DNA of 64,000 bases from RPQJ01 sp963744735 (GTDB lineage: Bacteria > Pseudomonadota > Gammaproteobacteria > Steroidobacterales > Steroidobacteraceae), in the NCBI GenBank assembly GCA_963744735.1, contig CAVUVH010000008.1, positions 18,548 through 82,547 of the forward strand, read 5' to 3'. A program made the position numbers and the translations under genes. Shown one piece after another: positions 17,328 through 25,699 of this stretch; position 1 is the stretch's first letter; every line of letters starts with the position of its first letter. The notes beneath the pieces were generated by a model, which saw only the letters and a program-made list of their open reading frames with translations, was not told the origin of the DNA and made no database searches.

Positions 17328-18002
17328 TCACGAGTGCGTGATCGCCTCGTGCCGGTCCGGCCGCTCGAGGTGCGGGATCGCGTTGAAGCTCACCAGCCGG
17401 GCCGGCGCCGAGTCCGGCCGCAGGACCTCGGTCACGCTGGTGTTGCGGATCTGCAGGTTGAGCTGGATCGCGGCGTCGGCATCCGCGCCGAGCACCGCCG
17501 CCGTGTAGCGGCCGATGACCCCGCCGGAACTCACCACCAGCACCCGGGCGTCGCGCGGCAGTCCGGCGCAGGCCGCGGCCATGCCGGCCTCGATCCGCGC
17601 GCCGAAATCCGTCCAGCTCTCGAGCGCACCCAGCGGTCCCTCTTGACGCGACCAGCGCTCCAGGGCGCTGCGGATCGCGCTGAAGTAGCCCCGGCGGTCG
17701 CCCGCGGTGCGCAATGCCTGCAGACGCTCGCCTTCAAAGGCCTGCAGCAGGCCCAGGTGGTCGTATTCATTCAGCCGCGGGTCCAGCCGCCCCGGGGCGG
17801 GGGTCGGCAGGGCGGCCTGGATGTGTTCCAGGGTCGCGACCTGGCGTTGCAGCGTCCCCGACACCACCCGGTCGAAGGCCAGGCCATTGGCGGCAAAGTG
17901 CTGGCCGAGCCAGCCGGACTGGCGTGCGCCCAGGTCGGTGATCGAGTCGTAATTGCCGGCGAAATCCGGCTGGCCATGGCGGACGAGGTACAGGTAGGGC
18001 AT
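17328..18002 (-). CDS. Histidine phosphatase family protein (phosphoglycerate mutase-like)
   Basis: 224 residues with the RHG active-site motif at the N-terminus (YLYLVRHGQPDFAGNYDSI), a second conserved region LDPRLNEYDHLGLL carrying the family Glu, and the later catalytic His replaced in the visible block VLVVSSGGVIGRYTAA (SGG rather than the usual SHG). The mutase/phosphatase superfamily dephosphorylates small metabolites or proteins. The substrate is not predictable. The missing second histidine is worth noting because it normally helps shape the phosphate pocket. Confidence 0.85.
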   Translation of the reverse strand: MPYLYLVRHGQPDFAGNYDSITDLGARQSGWLGQHFAANGLAFDRVVSGTLQRQVATLEHIQAALPTPAPGRLDPRLNEYDHLGLLQAFEGERLQALRTAGDRRGYFSAIRSALERWSRQEGPLGALESWTDFGARIEAGMAAACAGLPRDARVLVVSSGGVIGRYTAAVLGADADAAIQLNLQIRNTSVTEVLRPDSAPARLVSFNAIPHLERPDRHEAITHS

Positions 18003-18103
18003 GGGGTCGGCAGTCTACCGTCCGCCGGAGGCCGGGAAACCGGCCCTTGCCAGGCCGGTCCGAACGGCCCGGTGGACCCCGGTTGCAACGCAAAACGAAT
18101 CGG

Positions 18104-18131
18104 TTGAGATGCGGTCCGATCCGTGTATAGT
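18104..18131 (+). promoter_or_regulatory. Sigma-70-type promoter upstream of the small acidic protein and lysAC
   Basis: TTGAGA at 18104-18109, a 16-base spacer, then TATAGT at 18126-18131. The transcript would start near 18138 and form a short hairpin (CGCTGCC/GGCAGCG) before the ATG at 18200. Confidence 0.65.
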
Positions 18132-18199
18132 TCGCTGCCGCATGCCCGCGGTTTATCGGGCAGCGTGTTGATTAATCTAGGATTTCTCAGGAACGTCGA

Positions 18200-18409
18200 A
18201 TGGAACGTGACGAGGAACACTTCGACCTGGACGAAGAATTCGTGGCCGGGGCCGAGGAAGAAGACTACGACCGCTTCATCGATCGCGTCGACCGGCGCAA
18301 GCAGGCGGCCGCGGTCAAGAAGGGCAAGGCGGCCTGGAGCAAGCTCGAGGACGTGCTCGCCGAGAAACGCCTGCAGAAAGAACTCAAGGACTTCTTCGAA
18401 GAGAAGTAG
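18200..18409 (+). CDS. Small acidic conserved hypothetical protein
   Basis: 69 residues, highly charged: an acidic N-half (ERDEEHFDLDEEF, GAEEEDYDRFIDR) and a basic-then-acidic helical C-half ending KRLQKELKDFFEEK. The ending resembles the small PA3496-type proteins of Gammaproteobacteria, but I cannot confirm homology. It has no signal peptide or membrane segment. It lies between a good promoter and lysAC, 51 bases upstream, so it is probably co-transcribed with lysAC. Confidence 0.75.
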   Translation: MERDEEHFDLDEEFVAGAEEEDYDRFIDRVDRRKQAAAVKKGKAAWSKLEDVLAEKRLQKELKDFFEEK

Positions 18410-18460
18410 TCCCCCCGACCAGGCGACGCCAGTGCAGGCGTCGTGCCGGGGCCCGCTCAA

Positions 18461-21049
18461 ATGACCACTCACACCGAATCGCACTGGGTCGTCCTGAAGT
18501 TTGGCGGCACCAGCGTATCGAGCGTCAGCAACTGGAAGAACGTTGCGGGTGTGGTCCGTGCGCGCCTGGCCGAAGGCCTGCGTCCGCTGATCGTGCACTC
18601 GGCCCTGTCCGGCATCACCGACCGTCTCGAGCAGCTGCTGGCCAAGGCACTGACCGGCGAATGGGAGCCGGTGATGGACCAGATCGAGCGACGCCACCTC
18701 GACCTGGCGCGCGACCTCGGCCTGCACGTCGAAGCCGAGCTCGATCGACATTTCACCGAGCTGCGCCGCAGCGCCGAGGGCATCCACCTGATCGGCGAGG
18801 TCAGCGATCGCCTGCGCGCCCGGGTCATGGCCAACGGCGAATTGATGGCGACGCGGATCGGTGCTGCGTTCCTGCAGGCCGAAGGCATCGACACGCAATG
18901 GGTCGACGCCCGCACGCTGCTGCACGCGGAAGAGCGCCCCAACGCGACCGAGCGCGCCAGTTACCTCTCGGCCACCTGCAGTTTCGAGCCTGACGCCGGG
19001 CTGCAGCAGCGGCTGGCCGACGTCGGCAAGGTGCTCATCACGCAGGGCTTCATTGCCAGCGACGAGAAGGGCGACACGGTGCTGCTGGGTCGCGGCGGAT
19101 CGGACACGTCGGGCAGCTATTTCGCGGCCAGGCTCGCGGCCCGCCGGCTCGAGATCTGGACCGACGTGCCGGGCATGTTCACCTCCAACCCGCGCTCGGT
19201 GTCGAATGCCCGCCTGCTGAAGTCGCTCGACTACGACGAGGCGCAGGAGATCGCGAGCAGCGGCGCCAAGGTGCTGCATCCGCGCTGCATCCTGCCGGTC
19301 AAGCAGTACTCGATCCCGCTGACCGTCCATGCCACGCAGATGCCCGAGCTCGCAGGCACGGTGGTCACCGCCAGGGGCGGCGACGGCGGGGCGCGCGTCA
19401 AGGCGGTCTGCATCAAGAAGGGCATCACGCTGCTGTCGCTGGAAACGCTGGGCATGTGGCACCAGGTGGGTTTCCTGGCCGACGCGTTCGCGGTGTTCAA
19501 GGATCACGGCGTGTCGGTCGACCTCGTCTCCACCTCGGAGACCAGCGTCACGGTCTCGCTGGACCCGGCCGCCAACTCGCTCGACGGCCGCGCGCTCGAG
19601 GCGCTGGTGGCCGCGCTGTCGAAGCTGTGCCGCGTCGAGGTGATCGGGCCCTGCGCGGCCGTCAGCCTGGTCGGCCGCAGCATCCGCGCCACGCTGCACC
19701 GCCTGGGCGATGCGCTGGAGCTGTTCGAGGAACAGCGCATCTACCTGGTCACGCAGGCGGCCAACGACCTCAACATCACCTTCGTGGTCGACGAGGAGCA
19801 GGGCGACCGTCTCGTGCGCCGGCTGCACGACGTGATCGTCTGGAACGCGCCGTCGGACCACGTGCTCGGCCCGACCTGGGAGCAGATCCATGGCCTCGGA
19901 CCGGTGATTCCCGCCGGCGGGCCGCCCTGGTGGCAGGACCGGCGCGAGGAACTGCAGCGCATCGCGCGCGAGCACGGCAGCGCCTATGTCTACGACCGGG
20001 CGACGATGGAGCTGGCGGCCCGGCAGCTGCAGGGCATCAAGGGCGTCGACCGCATCTTCTACGCGATCAAGGCCAACCCGCACGCCGAGCTGCTGCGCGC
20101 CTACGCGGCGCTCGGGCTGTCGTTCGAGTGCGTGTCGCAGGGCGAATGCGAGCACGTGCTGCGGGTCGTGCCGGGCATCTCGCCCGACAAGATACTGTTC
20201 ACGCCCAATTTCGCGCCGCGCAGCGAATACGAGTGGGCGCTCGCCGCCGGCGTGCACCTGACCATCGACAATCTCTACGCGCTGCGCGAATGGGGCGAGC
20301 TGTTCCGCGGCCGCGACGTGCTGCTGCGCATCGACACGGGTTTCGGCCGCGGTCACCACGACCACGTGCGCACGGCCGGCGTGCACTCCAAGTTCGGCGT
20401 GCCGCTGTTCGAGATCGACGAAGCCGAGCGCCTGGTGCGGAAAGTCGGCGCGCGGGTGGTGGCGCTGCACGCGCACACCGGCAGCGGCGTGTTCGACGTG
20501 CGCAACTGGAAGGAAGTCGGCCAGGTGCTGGGCAGCCTGACGCAGCGATTCCCGGAGGCGACGGCGATCGACCTGGGCGGCGGGCTCGGCGTGCCGGAAA
20601 AGCCCGGCCAGGTGCCGGTCGACCTGGCGGCGCTGCAGGCGGTCATCGACGAGATCAAGGCGCAGTGGCCGCGGCTCCAGCTGTGGCTCGAACCGGGACG
20701 CTTCCTGGTCGCGCAGGGCGGCGTGCTGGTGGTCGAGGTGACGCAGCTGAAGGGCAAGGGCGCCGTGCAGTACGTCGGCATCGCCACGGGCATGAACTCA
20801 CTGATCCGCCCGGCCCTGTACGGCTCGCATCACGAGATCGTGAACCTGACGCGCTTCGGCGAGCCGGGCACCGACGTGTACAACATCGTGGGGCCGATCT
20901 GCGAATCGGCCGATTATCTCGGTCACGAGCGGCTGCTGCCGCAGACGCGGGAAGGCGATGTGCTGCTGATCGCCAACGCGGGCGCCTATGGCCACGCCAT
21001 GAGCTCCCACTACAACCTGCGCGATCCGGCGCCGGAAGTGATCGTCTGA
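18461..21049 (+). CDS. lysAC: Bifunctional aspartate kinase / diaminopimelate decarboxylase
   Basis: 862 residues joining the first and last steps of lysine synthesis. Residues 1-~290 are aspartate kinase (VVLKFGGTSVSSVSNWKNV, LGRGGSDTSGSYFAARL, WTDVPGMFTSNPR), followed by two ACT-type regulatory modules (to ~480). From ~490 the protein is a fold-III PLP decarboxylase: YAIKANPHAELL has the PLP lysine, then LHAHTGSGVFD, DLGGGLGVPE, EPGRFLVAQGG and ICESADYLG. The same fusion is known from Xanthomonadaceae. The ATG at 18461 gives MTTHTESHWVVLKFGG. asd follows 30 bases downstream, so three aspartate-family activities are co-expressed. Confidence 0.95.
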   Translation: MTTHTESHWVVLKFGGTSVSSVSNWKNVAGVVRARLAEGLRPLIVHSALSGITDRLEQLLAKALTGEWEPVMDQIERRHLDLARDLGLHVEAELDRHFTELRRSAEGIHLIGEVSDRLRARVMANGELMATRIGAAFLQAEGIDTQWVDARTLLHAEERPNATERASYLSATCSFEPDAGLQQRLADVGKVLITQGFIASDEKGDTVLLGRGGSDTSGSYFAARLAARRLEIWTDVPGMFTSNPRSVSNARLLKSLDYDEAQEIASSGAKVLHPRCILPVKQYSIPLTVHATQMPELAGTVVTARGGDGGARVKAVCIKKGITLLSLETLGMWHQVGFLADAFAVFKDHGVSVDLVSTSETSVTVSLDPAANSLDGRALEALVAALSKLCRVEVIGPCAAVSLVGRSIRATLHRLGDALELFEEQRIYLVTQAANDLNITFVVDEEQGDRLVRRLHDVIVWNAPSDHVLGPTWEQIHGLGPVIPAGGPPWWQDRREELQRIAREHGSAYVYDRATMELAARQLQGIKGVDRIFYAIKANPHAELLRAYAALGLSFECVSQGECEHVLRVVPGISPDKILFTPNFAPRSEYEWALAAGVHLTIDNLYALREWGELFRGRDVLLRIDTGFGRGHHDHVRTAGVHSKFGVPLFEIDEAERLVRKVGARVVALHAHTGSGVFDVRNWKEVGQVLGSLTQRFPEATAIDLGGGLGVPEKPGQVPVDLAALQAVIDEIKAQWPRLQLWLEPGRFLVAQGGVLVVEVTQLKGKGAVQYVGIATGMNSLIRPALYGSHHEIVNLTRFGEPGTDVYNIVGPICESADYLGHERLLPQTREGDVLLIANAGAYGHAMSSHYNLRDPAPEVIV

Positions 21050-21079
21050 GGGGCTGCGGACTGCAGCCGGGGTGACCAC

Positions 21080-22201
21080 GTGAAGACTGCAATCGTCGGC
21101 TGGCGTGGAATGGTGGGGTCGGTGCTGCTGCAGCGCATGGCGGCCGAGCGCGACTTCGATCACGTGGAACCCGTGTTCTTCAGCACCTCGCAGGCCGGCG
21201 GCGCTGCGCCGGTGGTGGGCGGCCACCGCGCGGGGCCGCTGCAGGACGCGGGCGACCTGGCGGCGCTTGCGCGCTGCGAGGTGATCGTCACCTGCCAGGG
21301 CGGTGACTACACCAGCGACGTGCACCCGCGGCTGCGTGCGGCCGGGTGGCAGGGGTACTGGATCGACGCGGCGTCCACGCTGCGCATGCGCGACGACGCG
21401 GTCATCATCCTCGACCCGGTCAATCGCGAGGTCATCGACCGGGCGCTGCAGGCCGGCGTGCGCGACTATGTCGGCGGCAACTGCACGGTGTCGTTGATGA
21501 TGATGGCGCTGGGCGGCCTGTTCCGCGCCGACCTGGTCGAATGGATCACCTCGATGACCTACCAGGCCGCCTCCGGCGCCGGCGCGCAGAACATGCGCGA
21601 GCTGGTGGCGCAGATGGGCAGCCTGCACGCCGCCGCCGCGCCGCTGCTCGGCGATCCCGCGAGCGCCATCCTCGACCTCGATCGAGTCGTGACCGAACGC
21701 CTGCGCTCGCCCGAGTTGCCGCAGTCGAACTTCGGCGCCGCGCTGGCCGGCAGCCTGATCCCGTGGATCGACAAGGACATGGGCAACGGCGTCAGCCGCG
21801 AGGAATGGAAGGGCGGCGCCGAGACCAACAAGATCCTCGGCCGCGGTGCCGCGGAGGCGATCCCGGTGGAGGGCATCTGCGTGCGCGTCGGCGCGATGCG
21901 CTGTCACAGCCAGGCGATGACCATCAAGCTCAGGCGCGACCTGCCGCTCGCGGAGATCGAGCAGTTGATCGCCGGCGGCAATGACTGGGTCAGGCTCGTG
22001 CCGAACACGCGCGACGCCTCCATCGCCGGGCTCACGCCGGCCGTCGTCAGCGGTACGCTCGATATCCCGATCGGTCGCCTGCGCAAGCTGTCGCTCGGCG
22101 GCGAGTACATCACTGCCTTCACCGTGGGCGACCAGCTGCTGTGGGGCGCCGCCGAACCCCTGCGACGCATGCTGCGCATCCTCGCCGGGCGGCGAGGTTG
22201 A
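21080..22201 (+). CDS. asd: Aspartate-semialdehyde dehydrogenase
   Basis: 373 residues of the proteobacterial Asd type: the NADP-binding start MKTAIVGWRGMVGSVLLQRM, the catalytic cysteine in VGGNCTVSLMMMALGG (about residue 135), SMTYQAASGAGAQNMREL, and the later histidine block VRVGAMRCHSQAMTIKL. It reduces aspartyl phosphate from LysAC to the semialdehyde that feeds lysine, threonine and methionine. Downstream of lysAC; its stop overlaps the TTG of the next gene. Confidence 0.97.
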   Translation: MKTAIVGWRGMVGSVLLQRMAAERDFDHVEPVFFSTSQAGGAAPVVGGHRAGPLQDAGDLAALARCEVIVTCQGGDYTSDVHPRLRAAGWQGYWIDAASTLRMRDDAVIILDPVNREVIDRALQAGVRDYVGGNCTVSLMMMALGGLFRADLVEWITSMTYQAASGAGAQNMRELVAQMGSLHAAAAPLLGDPASAILDLDRVVTERLRSPELPQSNFGAALAGSLIPWIDKDMGNGVSREEWKGGAETNKILGRGAAEAIPVEGICVRVGAMRCHSQAMTIKLRRDLPLAEIEQLIAGGNDWVRLVPNTRDASIAGLTPAVVSGTLDIPIGRLRKLSLGGEYITAFTVGDQLLWGAAEPLRRMLRILAGRRG

Positions 22202-22581
22202 GCGCGCCACCCGTGGCGCCACCGGCCAGCACCGCAACGCTCGAAGAGCTGGCGGCGAGACTGGCGGAGTTTGCACGCGAGCGCGACTGGGACCAGTTCC
22301 ATTCGCCGAAGAACCTGGCCATGGCGCTGGCCGGCGAGGTCGGCGAACTGCTCGAGCATTTCCAGTGGCTGAGCGAGGAGCAGAGCCGCGGGCTGGACCC
22401 TGCGACACGCGAAGCGGTCGCACTCGAGCTGGCCGACGTGCTGCTGTACCTGGTGCGCCTGTCCGACCAGCTCGGCATCGACCTCACGGCCGCAGCCCTG
22501 CGCAAGATCGCGCTGAATGCCGAGAAATACCCGGTGGGGCAGTTCCGTGGCAGCGCGCGAAAGTACGACGCCCCGGGCTGA
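22198..22581 (+). CDS. MazG-like nucleotide pyrophosphohydrolase (RS21-C6/dCTPase type)
   Basis: 127 residues. The all-alpha NTP-pyrophosphatase fold is clear from FARERDWDQFHSPKNLAMAL, AGEVGELLEHFQWL (EXXE metal motif) and ELADVLLYLVRLSDQLGIDL (EXXD motif), ending NAEKYPVGQFRGSARKYD. This subgroup hydrolyses dCTP or modified dCTPs as a house-cleaning enzyme. The TTG at 22198 overlaps the asd stop as TTGA; a GTG at 22213 is an alternative start. Probably co-transcribed with asd. Confidence 0.85.
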   Translation: MSAPPVAPPASTATLEELAARLAEFARERDWDQFHSPKNLAMALAGEVGELLEHFQWLSEEQSRGLDPATREAVALELADVLLYLVRLSDQLGIDLTAAALRKIALNAEKYPVGQFRGSARKYDAPG

Positions 22582-22637
22582 GGGCACGCGCGCGCTGGCA
22601 ACCTCTCCCGCCGGCGGCGGGAGAGGTCGCCTGAGCA

Positions 22638-23051
22638 TCAGTCGAGCAGTTCCTGCGGCACCGTGCCGCCATTGGCCGCGATTTCGCGCAGCACCTGCTT
22701 GTGCAGCCACATGTTCATCTTGGCCGAATCGTGCATCAGGTCGGCCGGGCAGCCGAGCTCGGTCGCCAGTTCCTTGCGTTCGGCCAGGCTGCTGTCCATG
22801 CCCAGCAGCTTCATCAGGTCGACGATGGACGTCCGCCAGTTGAGCTTCTGCGGGTTGTCGGCGGCCATCTGCTCGAGCATCGCCGCCACGTCGACGGCCG
22901 CCATGGGTACCGGCGGGGGAGGTGCGACAGGGGCGGCGGGCACAGGCGCGGGTGCAACGGCCACCGGAGGCGGCGCGGCCTGTGTCATGGCCGGAGGGGG
23001 TGCTTTTTTCTTCAGGCCCAGCTTTTCGAGGATCGTTCCAAACAGGCTCAT
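22638..23051 (-). CDS. DUF3597 family protein
   Basis: 137 residues. It starts MSLFGTILEKLGLKKKAPPP, has a Pro/Ala-rich linker (about residues 18-50), then a compact domain with AAMLEQMAADNPQKLNWRTS, IVDLMKLLGMDSSLAERKEL, MHDSAKMNMWLHKQVLREIA and GGTVPQELLD. This is the DUF3597 layout, found widely in Proteobacteria with unknown function. Single gene, convergent with the MazG-like gene, divergent from the MFS gene. Confidence 0.88.
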   Translation of the reverse strand: MSLFGTILEKLGLKKKAPPPAMTQAAPPPVAVAPAPVPAAPVAPPPPVPMAAVDVAAMLEQMAADNPQKLNWRTSIVDLMKLLGMDSSLAERKELATELGCPADLMHDSAKMNMWLHKQVLREIAANGGTVPQELLD

Positions 23052-23140
23052 GGCGTGTCCTTATGAGTCGAGGTGGGGGAATATGGCTGCCACTCCACCC
23101 CTGCAGCCGCCATTCGCCATTTTAACCCGATGACCCCTCG

Positions 23141-24343
23141 ATGGTTGTAAGAGTCAGCTGGCAGGCGATGCTGCCGCGCACCGTCATCGTGCTCGGCCTG
23201 GTCTCGCTGCTGAACGACGCCTCGAGCGAGATGATCACGCCGCTGCTGCCCATATTCCTGACGGCAACGCTGGGCGCGGGTCCGGCCATCGTCGGCCTGA
23301 TCGAAGGCCTGGCCGAGGCGACCGCCAGCGTGCTGAAGCTGGTCTCTGGCCGGCTGGCCGACCGTGGCGTCGATCCCAAGCGGCTGGTGCTCGGCGGTTA
23401 CGCCCTGTCCAATGCGACCCGGCCGCTGCTCGGGCTCGCGACGGCCTGGAGCGCGGTGATCGTGCTGCGCTTCCTCGATCGCGTCGGCAAGGGCCTGCGC
23501 ACTGCGCCACGCGATGCGTTGATCGCCGGCGCCGTGCCCGCCACCCGCCGCGGCCGTGCCTTCGGCTTTCACCGCTCGATGGATCACGCCGGCGCGGTGC
23601 TCGGGCCGCTTGCGGCATTCGCGCTGTTGTCGTCGCAGGTCGAACTGCGCCACGTGTTCATGTGGTCGGTCGTGCCCGGTCTGCTGGTGCTGTTGCTGCT
23701 CGCCTTCGGCGTGCCGGCGCGGCAGCCGTTCGAGGCGCCGCCGCGCACGCGGTTTGCCTGGGGGGCGCTGCATGGTCGCCTGCGGGCGATGATCGTGGTT
23801 GCCGGCTGGCTCGCCCTGGCCAGCGTGCCCGAGGTGTTCGTCGTGCTGTGGGCGACGCAGTCCGGCATGGCGGTGCACTGGGTGCCGCTCGTCTGGGCGG
23901 CCGCCAGCCTGGCCAAGATGCTGATCGCGCTGCCGGCCGGCATCGTCGCCGACCGGTTTGGCCGCCTGCGCGTGCTGTTCGTCGGCTGGACGCTGCGCGT
24001 CGCCGTGCTGCTGCTGCTGGCCTGGGCGAGCGCTCCGGCGGCCTGGGAGGTGTGGCTGCTGTTCATCGGCTACGCCGCGACGCTGGCCGTGACCGAGCCG
24101 GCCGAACGATCACTGATCGGTGACCACGCCGCCCTGCACGAGCGCGGCACGGCGTACGGCCTGTATCACCTTGCGAGCGGGCTGCTGGTGCTGCCGGGCG
24201 CCGTGATCTTCGGCGCGCTGTGGCAGGCGGCGGGCTCAGGCGTGGCGTTTGCAACCGCCGCCCTGGTCACGGCGGCCGGTGCAATGGCTATGGGCGTGAT
24301 CGCGCGGCCTCGCGGGCCCCGTGGCGCGAAGCCAGTTCGGTGA
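23141..24343 (+). CDS. MFS transporter
   Basis: 400 residues with about 11-12 hydrophobic segments. The conserved MFS loop 2-3 is visible as KLVSGRLADRGVDPKRLVLG, and FLDRVGKGLRTAPRDALIAG resembles the subgroup of MFS proteins with an RxGKGxRxxPRDA motif. The substrate is unknown. ATG 23141 or 23168 could be the start. The 3' end overlaps the converging hisIE gene by 56 bases. Confidence 0.88.
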   Translation: MVVRVSWQAMLPRTVIVLGLVSLLNDASSEMITPLLPIFLTATLGAGPAIVGLIEGLAEATASVLKLVSGRLADRGVDPKRLVLGGYALSNATRPLLGLATAWSAVIVLRFLDRVGKGLRTAPRDALIAGAVPATRRGRAFGFHRSMDHAGAVLGPLAAFALLSSQVELRHVFMWSVVPGLLVLLLLAFGVPARQPFEAPPRTRFAWGALHGRLRAMIVVAGWLALASVPEVFVVLWATQSGMAVHWVPLVWAAASLAKMLIALPAGIVADRFGRLRVLFVGWTLRVAVLLLLAWASAPAAWEVWLLFIGYAATLAVTEPAERSLIGDHAALHERGTAYGLYHLASGLLVLPGAVIFGALWQAAGSGVAFATAALVTAAGAMAMGVIARPRGPRGAKPVR

Positions 24344-24935
24344 CCACGTGCTCGATGCCGAGGCCGCGCGCCTTGAGCAGCACCATCAGGTGAAACAGCA
24401 GGTCGGCGCCTTCGCCGACCAGGGCCGCATCGTCGCGGGTCACTGCGGCGAGCGCCGTCTCCACGCCTTCCTCGCCGACTTTCTGCGCGATGCGGCCGAT
24501 GCCGGTGGCATACAGCCGCGAGGTATAGCTGCCTTCGGGACTCTCGGCGATCCGCTGCGCGATCGTCGCCTGCAGCGTCGCCAGGAACGAAACCCGCGTG
24601 GCGAGCGGCTCCTGCGCGTCGGCGAAGCAGGTCGGGGTTCCCTTGTGGCAGGTCGGGCCGACCGGGTCGGCCAGCACCAGGATCGTGTCGCGGTCGCAGT
24701 CGGCGCTCACCTGCACCACCTGCAGCACGTGGCCCGAGGTCTCGCCCTTGGTCCAGAGCTGGTTGCGGCTGCGGCTGAAGAACGTGACGCGGCCGTCGGC
24801 AAGCGTGCGGCGCAGCGATTCGGGATTCATGTAGCCCAGCATCAGGACGCGGCCACTGCCGGCATCCTGCACGATCGCAGGCAGCAGGCCGTTGCCCTTG
24901 TCCCAGTCGAGCTGCGCGAGCGAGGTGTCAGTCAC
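24288..24935 (-). CDS. hisIE: Bifunctional phosphoribosyl-AMP cyclohydrolase / phosphoribosyl-ATP pyrophosphatase
   Basis: 215 residues. HisI domain (1-~115): LPAIVQDAGSGRVLMLGYMN, FFSRSRNQLWTKGETSGH and the metal-binding VSADCDRDTILV and GPTCHKGTPTCF. HisE domain (~120-215): the helical pyrophosphatase with YATGIGRIAQKVGEEGVETA. It performs steps 2 and 3 of histidine synthesis. GTG start at 24935 overlaps the hisF stop as GTGA. Last gene of the his operon. Confidence 0.95.
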   Translation of the reverse strand: MTDTSLAQLDWDKGNGLLPAIVQDAGSGRVLMLGYMNPESLRRTLADGRVTFFSRSRNQLWTKGETSGHVLQVVQVSADCDRDTILVLADPVGPTCHKGTPTCFADAQEPLATRVSFLATLQATIAQRIAESPEGSYTSRLYATGIGRIAQKVGEEGVETALAAVTRDDAALVGEGADLLFHLMVLLKARGLGIEHVVTELASRHGAREAARSRP

Positions 24936-25699
24936 GGCCGGATCTCCAGGCGTTGCTGCCGCAGGTAGGACTTGAGGTCGCCGATGGCGATGGCGCCGCT
25001 GTGAAACACGCTGGCGGCGAGCGCGCCATCGACGTCCGCCTCGGTAAATACGCTGGCGAAGTGCTCCATCGCGCCGGCGCCGCCCGAGGCGATCAGCGGC
25101 ACGTGGCACGCCTTGCGCACGGCCCGCAGCTGCGGCAGATCATACCCCGCGCGCACGCCGTCGCTGGCCATGCAGTTGAGCACGATCTCGCCGGCGCCGC
25201 GGCTCTGGACTTCGGTGACCCAGTCCAGCGTGCGCCGGCGCGTGCCGCGGGTGCGGTCCGGGTCGCCCGTGAACTGGTACACCTCGAAATCGTCGCCGAC
25301 GGTCTGGCTGTCGATGCCGACGACCACGCATTGCGAACCGAAGCGTCGCGCCAGCGCGTCGATCAGCGCCGGGTCGGTCAGCGCCGGGGAGTTGACCGAG
25401 ATCTTCTCGGCGCCGGAATTCAGCACGTCTTCGGCCTCGGCGACGCTGCGGATCCCGCCGGCCACGCAGAACGGGATGTCGAGCACGCGCGCCACGCGCG
25501 ACACCCAGCTGCGGTCGACCGAGCGGTCCTCGGGGCTCGCGGTGATGTCGTAGAACACGAGTTCGTCGGCGCCCTCGGCGCAGTAGCGCGCCGCGAGTTC
25601 GAGGATGTCGCCCACGACCTTGTGGTCGCGGAACCGCACGCCCTTGACGACCTGCCCGTCGCGCACGTCGAGGCAGGGAATTATGCGCTTGGCAAGAAT
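24932..25699 (-). CDS. hisF: Imidazole glycerol phosphate synthase cyclase subunit; putative AUU start
   Basis: 255 residues of a (beta/alpha)8 barrel with catalytic Asp11 (LAKRIIPCLDVRDGQVVKG) and Asp130 (VVVGIDSQTV), plus VASVFHSG-type phosphate loops. The family N-terminus MLAKRIIPCLDV aligns exactly at an ATT codon (25699-25697); no ATG, GTG or TTG is in frame nearby, and a GGGGAG ribosome site lies eight bases upstream of the ATT. Either hisF uses a rare AUU start or a sequence error changed ATG. It overlaps the end of hisA by 19 bases and pairs functionally with HisH. Confidence 0.93.
   Translation of the reverse strand: MLAKRIIPCLDVRDGQVVKGVRFRDHKVVGDILELAARYCAEGADELVFYDITASPEDRSVDRSWVSRVARVLDIPFCVAGGIRSVAEAEDVLNSGAEKISVNSPALTDPALIDALARRFGSQCVVVGIDSQTVGDDFEVYQFTGDPDRTRGTRRRTLDWVTEVQSRGAGEIVLNCMASDGVRAGYDLPQLRAVRKACHVPLIASGGAGAMEHFASVFTEADVDGALAASVFHSGAIAIGDLKSYLRQQRLEIRP

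Noticed and set aside
17771..20476. 901-codon open frame on the - strand
   Set aside because: It is antisense to lysAC and the phosphatase gene; high GC content keeps opposite frames open and the translation lacks domains.
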